The translations under genes and the position numbers were made by a program. From Candidatus Nanopelagicales bacterium (GTDB lineage: Bacteria; Actinomycetota; Actinomycetes; S36-B12; GCA-2699445), in the NCBI GenBank assembly GCA_030700225.1, contig JAUYJT010000004.1, positions 1 through 41,074 of the forward strand: a DNA stretch of 41,074 nucleotides. Reading direction: 5' to 3'. Positions within the stretch are counted from its first letter, which is position 1; the number at the start of each line of letters is the position of its first letter. Below, in pieces: positions 23,034 to 35,744 of the stretch. The notes under the pieces were generated by a model, which saw only the letters and a program-made list of their open reading frames with translations, ran no database searches and was not told where the DNA came from.

Positions 23034-24599
23034 CTACTTCAGGCCAAGCCGCTTCATTATCCCTATGGAGACCGTCAGCGCGTTGCCCCACTGCTCGTCG
23101 CTGAGGCCGAACTGAGCTCCGAGTCCGAGCAAACGCTGGTTGGCGACTGTCTGCGACTCGGTGTACTTCAGAAGTCCCTCGTCGCCGTGTCTTCTGCCCA
23201 TGCCCGAGTCGCCCATGCCGCCCATGGTCGAGGTGTTGCTGCCGAAGGCGGCCGCGTACCCCTCATTGATGTTGACGGTGCCGACCCTAAGGCGCTGGGC
23301 AATGTCGTGACCGCGCTTCCAGCTCCTTGTCAGGACGGAACCGTTCAGGCCATACTCAGTGTCGTTTGACGCCGCCACGACCTCGTCATCCGTGTCGAAC
23401 GGGTACACCGAAACTACTGGGCCGAACGTCTCCTCCCGGTAGACAGTCATACCGGCGGTGACATCGGCGAGCACCGTTGGCTCATAGGCGTAGGGGCCAA
23501 GATCGGGGCGAGCCTTGCCTCCGGCGAGGACGCTGGCTCCCTTCGCGGTGGCGTCGTCCACGTGGCTCTCGACGGTCCGCAGCTGGCCCTCCGATATCAA
23601 CGACCCCATGTCGGCTCCCCAGCCGACGCCGACTTCGAGACGCATTCGCGCGACGCGGGGGATGAACAGGCTGAGGAATTCGTCCCAGACTGACCGGTGG
23701 ATGTACATGCGCTCGATGGAGATGCACAGCTGCCCAGCGTTGGCGAAGCAGGCGCGCACAGCGACCTCGGCCGCCCGCGGCAGATCGGCGTCGTCGCACA
23801 CGATCAGCGCGTTCTTGCCGCCCAGCTCCATTGAGCAGCCGATCAGGCGCTCTCCGCAGGCTGCGGCCAGAACCCGGCCAACCCGTGTGGAGCCGGTGAA
23901 CATCAGGTAGTCGCTTTCGGCGACGATCGCGGGTCCGAGTTTGGACCCGGCTCCAACAACGATGCTCATCACGTCATCGGGAAGTCCGGCTTCGCGCAGG
24001 AGTTCCAGAGCCCAAAGGGCAGTCAGTGGTGTCTGGGAGTCAGGCTTCAGGACCACGGCGTTGCCAGCCAGCAGAGCTGGCAACGCGTCAGTGATCGCGA
24101 GTGTCAGGGGATAGTTCCAAGGCGCGATGACGCCGATTACGCCCTTGGGATGGTGGAATTCGCGTACCCCGACGACGAAGGGGAGGACGCCGCGGTGGCG
24201 TTTGGGTCGAAGCACGCGCCGACCGTCTCTGCCGTAGTGCCGGGCCACGATGCAGACGTCGAGGATCTCCTCAAGGGCGTCGCGGCGAGCCTTGCCGGTC
24301 TCCTGTTGCACCAGGTCGAGTCCCTCGTCGCGGTGCTGCAGCACTAGATCGTGGAAACGCAACAGGACCGAGGCGCGGTGCGCGACGGTCGACTCAGCCC
24401 ACGCCCGTTGCGCGCGGCGCGCGAACCTGAATGCTTGGTTGACGTCCTCCACAGTTGACACGGGCACATCGGCCAGATGCGCCCGGTTGATGGGTGAATT
24501 GATGCTGAGGTGTTCACCGGAGGTCCCGTGCACTCGTCGCGTCAACCGCCTCACCAGACTGGGTTCAAGAGTTGACTGCTGGGAAACGACCGTACTCAC
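23034..24599 (-). CDS. gabD2: Succinate-semialdehyde-type NAD(P)+ aldehyde dehydrogenase
   Basis: A 521-residue aldehyde dehydrogenase. APWNYPL and TGSTRVGR mark the cofactor site, MELGGKNALIV holds the general base Glu, and FANAGQLCISIERMYIH holds the nucleophilic Cys (about 292). The C-terminus (GRRHGDEGLLKYTESQTVANQR) resembles actinobacterial succinate-semialdehyde dehydrogenases (GabD2). It would oxidise an aldehyde to the acid in the cytoplasm; exact substrate not provable from sequence. It lies between guaB3 and choD on the same strand. Confidence 0.85.
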   Translation of the reverse strand: MSTVVSQQSTLEPSLVRRLTRRVHGTSGEHLSINSPINRAHLADVPVSTVEDVNQAFRFARRAQRAWAESTVAHRASVLLRFHDLVLQHRDEGLDLVQQETGKARRDALEEILDVCIVARHYGRDGRRVLRPKRHRGVLPFVVGVREFHHPKGVIGVIAPWNYPLTLAITDALPALLAGNAVVLKPDSQTPLTALWALELLREAGLPDDVMSIVVGAGSKLGPAIVAESDYLMFTGSTRVGRVLAAACGERLIGCSMELGGKNALIVCDDADLPRAAEVAVRACFANAGQLCISIERMYIHRSVWDEFLSLFIPRVARMRLEVGVGWGADMGSLISEGQLRTVESHVDDATAKGASVLAGGKARPDLGPYAYEPTVLADVTAGMTVYREETFGPVVSVYPFDTDDEVVAASNDTEYGLNGSVLTRSWKRGHDIAQRLRVGTVNINEGYAAAFGSNTSTMGGMGDSGMGRRHGDEGLLKYTESQTVANQRLLGLGAQFGLSDEQWGNALTVSIGIMKRLGLK

Positions 24600-24669
24600 C
24601 GGACCTCGCTCTCACCGTCGACGCTGACCTCGGACCTAGAGTAGGGGCAGGCGAACAGCCGACCTGGCT

Positions 24670-27299
<2,630 letters not shown>

Positions 27300-27360
27300 T
27301 CACAGATCAATGCACCAGCGTAACGCGGTTGGCTGAAGGCTGTTGATTCCACGAATCGAG

Positions 27361-27960
27361 TCACACAAGCAGCCCCAGGCGGAATCCTTCCGCGACGGCG
27401 TGGCTGCGGTCGCACACTCCGAGCTTCCTGAACAGCCGCCGAGCGTGGGTCTTCACCGTGTCTTCGGACAGGAAGAGGTCGCTTCCTATCTGGGTGTTGC
27501 TTCGTCCCTCGCTCATGCCACGTAGGACCTGGAGTTCCCTCTCCGTCAGTCCCGGCTTCGCGGAAGCTCTCGGTTTCGGCAGCGACGCGAGCGCCTTGTT
27601 CCGCATCACTGTCGCCAGGACCGCGGAGACTTCCTGGGGGGATGCGTCGGTGGCCAGGTAGCCCAGAGCGCCCCCGGCGATGGCTTCGGCTACCACCGAT
27701 GGCGACTCTCCCAGGGTCAGCACCAGGACACGGGCTCCCGCGTCGAGCTGAAGTAGCTTCGACAGGGCGCTTGTTCCGTCGAGTCCGGGCATTTGCGCGT
27801 CAAGGAGCACCAGATCAGGCCTGTCCTTCGCGTACCGCGAGAGCATCTCCTCGCTGCTGCGAGCCGCCAGTACATTCTTGACTTCCGGTAGCGCCGACAG
27901 GCATCTGCGCAGAGCCTGCTGGTTGGCCGGGGAGCGGTCGACAATCAAGACAGCTGTCAT
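27361..27960 (-). CDS. bldM: BldM-like atypical response regulator (NarL/LuxR family)
   Basis: A 199-residue regulator: receiver domain (1-115) and LuxR-type HTH (about 138-195, LTERELQVLRGMSEGRSNTQIG then DTVKTHARRLFRKLG). In the receiver, Asp54 (LLDAQMPG) and Thr82 are kept, but the second acidic residue of the pocket is Arg9 (VDRS) and the conserved Lys is Thr104 (YLATDAS). Phosphorylation control is thus doubtful. Streptomyces BldM, a developmental regulator next to guaB with a degenerate receiver, is very similar in its HTH half. The ortholog call rests on this and on position between groEL and guaB. No histidine kinase gene is nearby. Targets here are unknown. Confidence 0.8.
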   Translation of the reverse strand: MTAVLIVDRSPANQQALRRCLSALPEVKNVLAARSSEEMLSRYAKDRPDLVLLDAQMPGLDGTSALSKLLQLDAGARVLVLTLGESPSVVAEAIAGGALGYLATDASPQEVSAVLATVMRNKALASLPKPRASAKPGLTERELQVLRGMSEGRSNTQIGSDLFLSEDTVKTHARRLFRKLGVCDRSHAVAEGFRLGLLV

Positions 27961-28055
27961 GGACCGCCTCTCTTAGGGTCGCGGCGCCGACTGAATAGCC
28001 AACTTTCCCACGGCGGCGTCGATTCTGTGAGGTTTTCGCCCTTGAACCCGGCTGA

Positions 28056-28829
28056 TTAGCGGAGCCAGGCGATGTCCGCCCGGTCGAGCCAGAAGCGGTC
28101 CGCCCCGGCCGGCAGGTGATCATCTATGAACGCGATCGCGTCTCGGGCTCCCGCTACAGCGTCTGGACCGGCCTTGGCCCCAGCCGCGCACACCGCGGAC
28201 CAGGCCAGGGGGCGAAGCTTCAGGCCAGCGGCGTCGATAGCGACCTCCGCGAGGGAGTCGCTGGGACCCGATGGGGTTGGGGCCACCCCTGCGGCGGCGT
28301 CACGTGCGACGAGCAGGAACAACCTGCTCTTGATTGAGTGCTTTGGCGATCCGGAGGCTATAGACAGGCTAAGCGCATGCCCAGCGTGGTTGATGGCTGA
28401 GACCGGCTGATCGGCAAGGAGGCTGAGTTCGGTCCTAACCCAGTTCAGTCGGACTTCGTCCCGCCAGCCGTTTGCAGCGGCCGAGGCCCGCGCGAGGTAG
28501 CTAGCGGCCGCTCCGGCGTGGCCCAGTCCGATCTCGTCAGCCGTCCTGCCGATAAGTCCATCCGCCACGGCCGCTCCTTCGGCCGAAATAGCCAAGTCGT
28601 CCCATGCGATCGCGAGATCGTGGGCTCCCAGTTCGCGGTAGACCGACCCGATCGCAGCGGCTGCCAGTCCGGACGGTTCCGGGGGCGCGGACTCGCACAC
28701 CCCCGCCAGGGCGTCGACAGCGTCGTCGTAACTGCCAAGTGCCGCTAGGCACACCCCACGGGCCCAAGTCGCCCAGGGTCCGGAACTCGTGCTGAGGTCC
28801 GAAAGCCCCGTCAGGGGTTCGCTCGACAC
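28056..28829 (-). CDS. Conserved hypothetical protein, TPR-like helical (Rv3415c-like)
   Basis: A 257-residue Ala-rich helical protein with a GTG start. Repeated short helices (ARGVCLAALGSYDDAVDALAG, then IGSVYRELGAHDLAIAWDDLAI) suggest TPR-type repeats and a protein-binding role. It lies between groEL and the BldM-like gene. Mycobacterium has a hypothetical protein (Rv3415c) in the corresponding place between groEL1 and guaB2. Function unknown; orthology is inferred from position and size. Confidence 0.7.
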   Translation of the reverse strand: MSSEPLTGLSDLSTSSGPWATWARGVCLAALGSYDDAVDALAGVCESAPPEPSGLAAAAIGSVYRELGAHDLAIAWDDLAISAEGAAVADGLIGRTADEIGLGHAGAAASYLARASAAANGWRDEVRLNWVRTELSLLADQPVSAINHAGHALSLSIASGSPKHSIKSRLFLLVARDAAAGVAPTPSGPSDSLAEVAIDAAGLKLRPLAWSAVCAAGAKAGPDAVAGARDAIAFIDDHLPAGADRFWLDRADIAWLR

Positions 28830-28870
28830 CGCGAGCCAGGCTGCGCGGCGACTGTGTCGGGGGGCGGGTG

Positions 28871-30559
<1,689 letters not shown>

Positions 30560-30576
30560 TCAGCGGTGCGCGCAAA

Positions 30577-30611
30577 GCCCCGGGAAGCCCGGGTGACGGG
30601 CCGCCCGGGGC
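30577..30611 (-). other. Intercistronic hairpin between groES and groEL
   Basis: GCCCCGGG (30577-30584) and CCCGGGGC (30604-30611) form a perfect 8-bp all-GC stem in the 129-bp spacer. It has no U-tract, so it is more likely an RNA processing, stability or partial-termination element affecting the groES/groEL ratio than a full terminator. Confidence 0.4.
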
Positions 30612-30631
30612 GGTGCACTAGTGAGTCGGAG

Positions 30632-30931
30632 TTACTTCTCGACGATCGCGAGCACGTCGCGAGCGGAGAGAATTAGGTACTCCTCGTTGTTGTACTTGAC
30701 TTCGGTACCGCCGTACTTGCTGTAGATGACGGTGTCCCCGACCTTGATGTCGAGCGGGATTCTGTGCTTCCCCTCGTCGTCAAAACGGCCTGGGCCCACA
30801 GCCAAGACTTCGCCCTCCTGGGGCTTTTCCTTGGCTGTGTCCGGAATTACCAGGCCGGATGCGGTTGTTTGCTCCGCATCCAGCGTCTGGACCACGATGC
30901 GGTCCTCAAGTGGCTTGATGGCGACCGACAC
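30632..30931 (-). CDS. groS: Co-chaperonin GroES
   Basis: A 99-residue GroES, GTG start at 30931 with GGGAGG upstream. It begins [20 protein letters not shown] and carries the mobile loop [10 protein letters not shown] that binds GroEL. The end [17 protein letters not shown] is canonical. It caps the GroEL cavity during folding. It is the first gene of the groESL operon, controlled by two CIRCE elements and a promoter about 120-150 bp upstream. Confidence 0.97.
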   Translation of the reverse strand: MSVAIKPLEDRIVVQTLDAEQTTASGLVIPDTAKEKPQEGEVLAVGPGRFDDEGKHRIPLDIKVGDTVIYSKYGGTEVKYNNEEYLILSARDVLAIVEK

Positions 30932-31017
30932 GGTCTAACCTCCCACACGGGTGGATCGAACTACGGTTGGACTCCGACAGGAACGCACCGTCGTCGCGGT
31001 ACGGCGGAACCTGCCGA

Positions 31018-31044
31018 CTGGCACTTTCAGGGTGAGAGTGCCAG
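31018..31044. promoter_or_regulatory. CIRCE element 1 (HrcA operator)
   Basis: CTGGCACTT-N9-GAGTGCCAG matches the CIRCE consensus CTAGCACTC-N9-GAGTGCTAG. It lies just downstream of the predicted -10 on the groES strand, in the transcript leader, where HrcA would block initiation or elongation. Confidence 0.88.
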
Positions 31045-31048
31045 GGCC

Positions 31049-31078
31049 ACACTAAGCGGATTCTTAGCACTCCGTCAA
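31049..31078 (-). promoter_or_regulatory. groES promoter embedded between CIRCE elements
   Basis: On the minus strand, TTGACG (31073-31078) and TAGTGT (31049-31054) are separated by 18 bp, a good vegetative-sigma promoter. The -35 lies in the spacer of CIRCE 2 and the -10 between the two operators, so HrcA binding would occlude RNA polymerase. Confidence 0.75.
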
Positions 31079-31090
31079 GCAGAGTGCCAG
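31064..31090. promoter_or_regulatory. CIRCE element 2 (HrcA operator)
   Basis: TTAGCACTC-N9-GAGTGCCAG is a near-consensus CIRCE. The groES -35 box sits in its 9-nt spacer. hrcA itself is not in the window. Confidence 0.9.
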
Positions 31091-31115
31091 CGTGTCGGAG
31101 TTGGGCTGCGGTGTG

Positions 31116-32588
31116 TCAGCGGTGCCCCGCTCTGAGGCGATGCGCTGCGGCGGCGTCGGCTTGCCGCCCAACGGCGACGAGCAGGGAATCCAAGGGCAAG
31201 GACCCCGGCTCGCCATGTTTGGGGGCACGGGTGGGGGAGTCGGGACTGACGAGGTAGGCGCGGTCGGCCAGTTTCGGATGCAATTCGACAAGCTTGCGCA
31301 GTCCGCCCAGATGATGTGACGGGGACGAAGCGACTTCGAAGGCAACCGGACCGCTTGGGTGGTCGAGAACGAAATCCACCTCGGTCTTGGCGTGGCGCCA
31401 GTGGTAGAGGCGGTGACCGGACTGAAGCGCCAGTGAGTGCAGGGCACTGGCCACTAGGCCCTCCAGCACCAATCCCATCTCTGCCGGGTCAGTGAGCGGG
31501 GCCAATCCCCGTTGTAGAGCGGCGTTTCGTACCGCGCCATCCAGGAAGTACAACTTGCGCCCGCGCCGCTGGACGCTGGCTTCGGTCCCCGAGTAGTTCA
31601 GGGTTCGGAACACCAGGAAGGTTTGCTCGAGGTAGGAGATGTATCGATCAAGCGTCGGTTGCGACAGCCCGTCCAGCTCCTTCGTCAGATTCGACGGGGA
31701 GAGGATCCCCGCGACTTGCCCGGCCAGCACGTAGAGCAGGCGCTCCAGGAGCATCGGGTTGTCGATACCGAACGACTGGGGAATGTCCTTGTACACGGCG
31801 CGCTCGATGGCTTCGTCACGAAGGCGCTGTTGCGATCGGAGAAGGCGGGTTTCCATGTCCGCACCGCTTTGATCGGCCATGAGTAGCTCGGGGAATCCTC
31901 CGACGAGTGCGAACGTACGCCGCAGCTCGGCAAGGTCTCTTCGCGGGCCAGATGACCGGGGCATCTGGGTCAAGGTCTCAGCAAGGTTCGGGCCCACGTC
32001 CACAGCAGCGTCGAAGGAGACCAAGTCCAGGTACTCGCTGAACTGGTATGGGCCCAGGTGGTGCTCGTCCCAGCGGCCGACGCCGCTCTCGCGGTGGCGG
32101 TCACGCAGTGCGGCGGTGGCACTTGAGGTGCCCACGATCCGAACTGGCCAACGTTCGTCGTGGAAGGTCTTCAGCCACAGGTCCCAGTCCGCCGCGTACA
32201 CCAACTCGTCCAGGAACAAGTACACCTCCGAGCTGGCGTTCGCCTGTGTTTCCTCGATGACCCGACGCACAAGATCCCCGAGCGGTTCGCGCATGAGGAA
32301 CGGATGGTCCATGCGCAGCCACCACAGCCGACCGGGGAGGATGCCCTCGGCGAGCAGCCGACGCACTGTTTGGTACATGACGGTGGTCTTGCCTACGCGC
32401 CGGGGGCCCAGGATCACATGCGCTCGCCGTGGATTGCCGGGGTCGAGGACCGGCCGCCACAGCATCCGCGCGAGTGGGCGTTCCACCTCCTGGGCGAGGG
32501 CGGTCGGAACGGCGCCAGTGGCGTGCCACGGACTCTGCTCCACGAGGATCCGGGCGACCTCGTGCGGGCTGGGTTTCCAGCTAGCCAC
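31116..32588 (-). CDS. AAA ATPase with DUF4143 C-terminal domain
   Basis: A 490-residue protein. Residues about 45-190 form an AAA_14-type ATPase: Walker A LGPRRVGKTT (about 59-68) and Walker B VYLFLDELVY (about 122-131). A winged-helix region follows, then the DUF4143 domain (about 320-460), with the typical TEVDFVLDHPSGPVAFEV nuclease-like motif. Such proteins are common and patchily distributed; they are suspected mobile, defence or regulatory ATPases, but no function is established. The start at 32588 lies just after an AT-rich stretch (32605-32655) that probably holds the promoter. Confidence 0.85.
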   Translation of the reverse strand: MASWKPSPHEVARILVEQSPWHATGAVPTALAQEVERPLARMLWRPVLDPGNPRRAHVILGPRRVGKTTVMYQTVRRLLAEGILPGRLWWLRMDHPFLMREPLGDLVRRVIEETQANASSEVYLFLDELVYAADWDLWLKTFHDERWPVRIVGTSSATAALRDRHRESGVGRWDEHHLGPYQFSEYLDLVSFDAAVDVGPNLAETLTQMPRSSGPRRDLAELRRTFALVGGFPELLMADQSGADMETRLLRSQQRLRDEAIERAVYKDIPQSFGIDNPMLLERLLYVLAGQVAGILSPSNLTKELDGLSQPTLDRYISYLEQTFLVFRTLNYSGTEASVQRRGRKLYFLDGAVRNAALQRGLAPLTDPAEMGLVLEGLVASALHSLALQSGHRLYHWRHAKTEVDFVLDHPSGPVAFEVASSPSHHLGGLRKLVELHPKLADRAYLVSPDSPTRAPKHGEPGSLPLDSLLVAVGRQADAAAAHRLRAGHR

Positions 32589-32656
32589 GTCGAACGCCGC
32601 CAGTGAGGCGTAAATGAACCATAAGCATCATGGCGTGAATGTTATAGGAAGAACAA

Positions 32657-32682
32657 GCCTCACGGCAGGCGGAACGTGAGGC
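32657..32682 (-). terminator. Intrinsic terminator after the CXC/His-rich gene
   Basis: On the minus strand, GCCTCACG-N10-CGTGAGGC forms a perfect 8-bp stem followed directly by TTGTTCTTCC, a U-rich tail in RNA. It lies 23 bp past the stop of the CXC/His-rich gene. Confidence 0.6.
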
Positions 32683-32706
32683 CTGTGTCGTGACGTCGAC
32701 AGGCCT
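32679..32706 (-). other. Second hairpin overlapping the terminator stem
   Basis: AGGCCTGT (32679-32686) and ACAGGCCT (32699-32706) form a perfect 8-bp stem with a 12-nt loop, starting at the stop codon. Four bases (32679-32682) are shared with the terminator stem, so the two hairpins are mutually exclusive at full length. This might be accidental or an attenuation-like switch. Confidence 0.4.
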
Positions 32707-32894
32707 TAGCCCTTGCCGCAGCCACAGCCGCCTTTCTTGCCTTCGTCCGCCTTGGCCTGGGCGCCGTGTCCTTGGCCATGGCCCTTGCCCCCGCAGCCGC
32801 AACGGCCGCCGCCATGACCGCCTTCGTGGCCCTTGCCGCCGCAGCCGCAGCCGCCCTGTTCGCTGGCTGCTTCTTCGGATGAGTGGATCTGCAT
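32706..32894 (-). CDS. CXC/His/Gly-rich mini-protein, possible metal-binding
   Basis: A 62-residue protein. ATG at 32894 is chosen because GGGAG lies 7 nt upstream; an in-frame GTG-type start 4 codons earlier has none. The N-terminus MQIHSSEEAASEQ is acidic. Then three CXC blocks, GGCGCGGKGH, GRCGCGGKGH and KGGCGCGKG, are separated by His/Gly-rich linkers (EGGHGGG, GQGHGAQAKADEG). Six Cys and six His in about 45 residues suggest metal binding, for example Zn, Cu or Ni. No family is recognised. It has its own ribosome site and a good terminator, which supports a real gene. It is also conceivable as a Cys-rich modified peptide, though no modifying enzyme is adjacent. Confidence 0.65.
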   Translation of the reverse strand: MQIHSSEEAASEQGGCGCGGKGHEGGHGGGRCGCGGKGHGQGHGAQAKADEGKKGGCGCGKG

Positions 32895-33105
32895 TAGCGC
32901 TCCCAAACCATTGGTGTCGCTACGACTGTGCCAGTCGCGACGTCGGACCTAGACGATTCCAGAGTAGCCGCCCCAGCTGGGACTCACGGGTCAGCCGTCG
33001 GTCGGCTTCGCGGGCGGAGGAATCCGCTTGCACGCAACACGGATAAGCTTGATCCATTGCCCGCAGTGGTCGGGTAGGTGTGTCGAGAGAGAATCAGGAG
33101 ATCCC

Positions 33106-34392
33106 GTGGCCGATGTTCCTTCAGATCCCAACTGGCACTGGGACGGACAGAAGTGGCTCTGGTGGAATGGCGTCGAGTGGGTCGCCGCCGAGCAGCCCGC
33201 AGCGCCGCCACCGGCTCCCGAGGTCCCTGCGACACCTCCGGCACCAGTGGCACCCGCGCCCGCAGCGGCCGCACCGCCGTCGGCACCCGTCGTACCTGCC
33301 CCTGCGGCGGCCGCGCCCCCCCGAGGCCCGGGGTACGGCAAGAGGCTGATCGTTGCCCTGTGCGTCGCGGGTGCGCTCGTGGTCGCGGCGATCGGCGCGA
33401 GCGTCGTGATGCTAACGAAGCAGAGTGGCACTGATGGCGAGACGACAGTCATCCAGACCGAGCCGGTGTCCACCGCATCGGACCCCTTCACTCCGGCTGG
33501 AGAAGTCGGCACCGACAAGAAGGTCAAGCCAGTCGAGAGCGATTCCTCCGTAACGGTTCCCGGCGGGCACGCGGGGCTGTACGGCGGGACGATGAAGGTC
33601 TCGACATGCGACGCCAAGAAGTTGGTCAGCTTCCTTGAGGCCCATCCAGACAAGGCAGCGGCGTGGGCTGAAGTTCAGGGAATCAGCGTCGACGAGATCC
33701 GCTCCTTCGTGGATCGCTTGACACCCTTGATTCTTCGTTCCGACACTTTGGTCACCAACCACGGCTACGTTGACGGCCGCGCGACGACGGTCCCCGCCGT
33801 GCTCCAGGCCGGAACGGCCGTCCTGGTGAACGACCGCGGACTGCCGGTCGTGAAGTGCTACTGCGGGAATCCGCTGACCGCAGCGCCTGTCGACCGCGGC
33901 CCGGTGATCTACACGGGTCCGACGTGGCCGGGTTGGCGCCCGACCTCGGTGACGGTGATCCAGACGAACGTCACGATCATCGATGACTTCACGGTCATCA
34001 ACATCATCAACAACAAGCCGTTCGACCGCCCGGCAGGCACTGACGGATCTCAGGACACTCCGACAACGATGCCGACCGCGACGCCAACGCCGACTGGGCC
34101 GTCGCCTTCGGCTACCGGGTCGGGCGACGAGGCCTACGACATACTCCGCAGGGCGGCGGGCGAGTGTTCGAAGGAACTCGGCGGTGGGGGGCTCACGGAA
34201 CTGGATAAGGATCCGGGGAGGTTCAACGTGACGACCACTCCTGCGGCGGGGCCCGACCTGTACAAGGTGTCCATCAAGGACTCAGAGGACGGGAACGTCT
34301 ACTCCTGGACGGTGAACGTAGCCACTGGGAAGCTCACGCCGGCAAACCAGTTGGCCTCGGAGGTCGCGGACTTCTGCACGAGCCTCGGCTAG
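33106..34392 (+). CDS. DUF6777-containing membrane-anchored protein
   Basis: A 428-residue protein, GTG at 33106 with CAGGAG 6 nt upstream. The N-terminus has a WDG-x-W-WNG motif (HWDGQKWLWWNGVEW), like the short Trp-rich segment at the start of many actinobacterial membrane proteins. A Pro/Ala-rich linker (about 28-75), one transmembrane segment (about 82-105) and an external domain follow. The domain with GLYGGTMKVSTCD, LVTNHGYVDGRATTVPAVLQAGTAVLVNDRGLPVVKCYCGNPLT and TNVTIIDDFTVINIINN is DUF6777, of unknown function. After a Thr/Pro-rich linker there is a C-terminal 70-residue domain. It probably acts at the cell surface. Confidence 0.8.
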   Translation: MADVPSDPNWHWDGQKWLWWNGVEWVAAEQPAAPPPAPEVPATPPAPVAPAPAAAAPPSAPVVPAPAAAAPPRGPGYGKRLIVALCVAGALVVAAIGASVVMLTKQSGTDGETTVIQTEPVSTASDPFTPAGEVGTDKKVKPVESDSSVTVPGGHAGLYGGTMKVSTCDAKKLVSFLEAHPDKAAAWAEVQGISVDEIRSFVDRLTPLILRSDTLVTNHGYVDGRATTVPAVLQAGTAVLVNDRGLPVVKCYCGNPLTAAPVDRGPVIYTGPTWPGWRPTSVTVIQTNVTIIDDFTVINIINNKPFDRPAGTDGSQDTPTTMPTATPTPTGPSPSATGSGDEAYDILRRAAGECSKELGGGGLTELDKDPGRFNVTTTPAAGPDLYKVSIKDSEDGNVYSWTVNVATGKLTPANQLASEVADFCTSLG

Positions 34393-34475
34393 ACGTAGCG
34401 GTCTAGGCCCTCTTCGAGATCAGGTGCCGCGCTCATGGTGCGCCTGATCTCGGGGGGGCCCAATAGAGTGACGCA

Positions 34476-35720
34476 GTGCGCATCCTGATCTGGCACGGGT
34501 ACTTGCTACACGGAACCGGGTCTAACGTCTACACACGGGAACTCGCGCGGGCCTTGGGCGCGCTCGGCCACGAGGTCACCGTCCTGTGCCAGGACCCGGA
34601 CTCAGCCAACGTCGACTTGGGTGGGGCGCGTGTAGTGCGGCCCGAGTTGACTGGCCCTCTTCCAGTCTTCGTCCTTGACCGGTACCAGGACGCCGATCCT
34701 CAGCTCTTGAACGAGATGAGTGAAGGAGACCTGCGGCGGTTCGTACGGATCAACGCGGACGCGGTGCGCGCCGCTGGTCCGGCAGACCTGCTACTCCTGA
34801 ACCACGTTCTGCTAGGTGGACCGGTGGGAGAGGCCTCCGGCTTGCCGTTCATCGTCAAGGCACATGGCTCGGAGCTTGAGTTCGCGATGCGTGGCAACCC
34901 AGGCATGTGTCGATGGGCGAAGGAGTCCTTGCTTCCGGCGAAGGCCGTCATCGCCGGATCGGCTCACGTCGCGGAGGTTCTGCGGGATCTGGTTGGGACG
35001 GCGCCCGGTCAGGTTCATGTTATTGCCCCTGGAGTCGACCTTGAGCGGATGCGACCGCAGCCCCGCGCCGTGGCTCTCGCGGCTCTGCTTGCTGAGTGCC
35101 GCGAGGATCCCGCCAGCCCGATGGGACCGCGGAATGAGCGTCTGCCCGACACCAACAATGCCGCTCGGCTGGCCCGGTTCCTGGCTGGCGACCGGCCGAC
35201 CGTGGTCTACGTGGGGAAGCTGAGTCAGGAAAAGGGCGTCCACTTGCTTCTGGAGGCGCTGCGTGGCCTCGGCACCCGGGCGGTGGTAGTCGGTTTCGGC
35301 CCGGAGCGGGCGCGTCTGGAGTCTCTGGCCGACCCGGACGTCTTGTTCACCGGACCACTGGAACATCGGCACTTGCGTCATCTGTGGCCCCTGGCCGACG
35401 TGAGCGTGACCCCTTCGATGTTCCCGGAGGCCTTCGGCATGGTCGCCGCCGAGGCGGCCGCTTGCGGGTGTCCACCACTAGTGGCGCGGCACTCCGGACT
35501 CGCTGAGATAGCGGCCGCTCTTGAGAGTGCCTATCCGCCCCACTTGAGCGCACTGACGTCCTTTGACAGCGGCAGCGCTTCGGATTTGCGGGCGAGACTC
35601 TCGGCCGTGCTGGCGCTGCCGCCTGGTCAGCGGCGAGTCTTGTCCGCCTCGGCGCGGCGGGCCGCAGAACTGAACTGGGGCTGGGAGACAGTCGCGCGGC
35701 GGATCCTCGCGCTGGCTTGA
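34476..35720 (+). CDS. GT4-type glycosyltransferase
   Basis: A 414-residue GT-B fold glycosyltransferase with a GTG start. The N-terminal part has the acceptor-side GSNVYTRELARALGALGHEV motif. The donor-side half has VVYVGKLSQEKGVHLLLEAL and the E-x7-E type loop PEAFGMVAAEAAACGCPPLVARHSGLAE, which binds the nucleotide sugar. It transfers a sugar to an unknown acceptor, perhaps lipid or glycan, at the cytoplasmic face of the membrane. It is followed 24 bp later by ung. Confidence 0.87.
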   Translation: MRILIWHGYLLHGTGSNVYTRELARALGALGHEVTVLCQDPDSANVDLGGARVVRPELTGPLPVFVLDRYQDADPQLLNEMSEGDLRRFVRINADAVRAAGPADLLLLNHVLLGGPVGEASGLPFIVKAHGSELEFAMRGNPGMCRWAKESLLPAKAVIAGSAHVAEVLRDLVGTAPGQVHVIAPGVDLERMRPQPRAVALAALLAECREDPASPMGPRNERLPDTNNAARLARFLAGDRPTVVYVGKLSQEKGVHLLLEALRGLGTRAVVVGFGPERARLESLADPDVLFTGPLEHRHLRHLWPLADVSVTPSMFPEAFGMVAAEAAACGCPPLVARHSGLAEIAAALESAYPPHLSALTSFDSGSASDLRARLSAVLALPPGQRRVLSASARRAAELNWGWETVARRILALA

Positions 35721-35744
35721 ACGCGCCAGGGGTATGGTTCCCGC

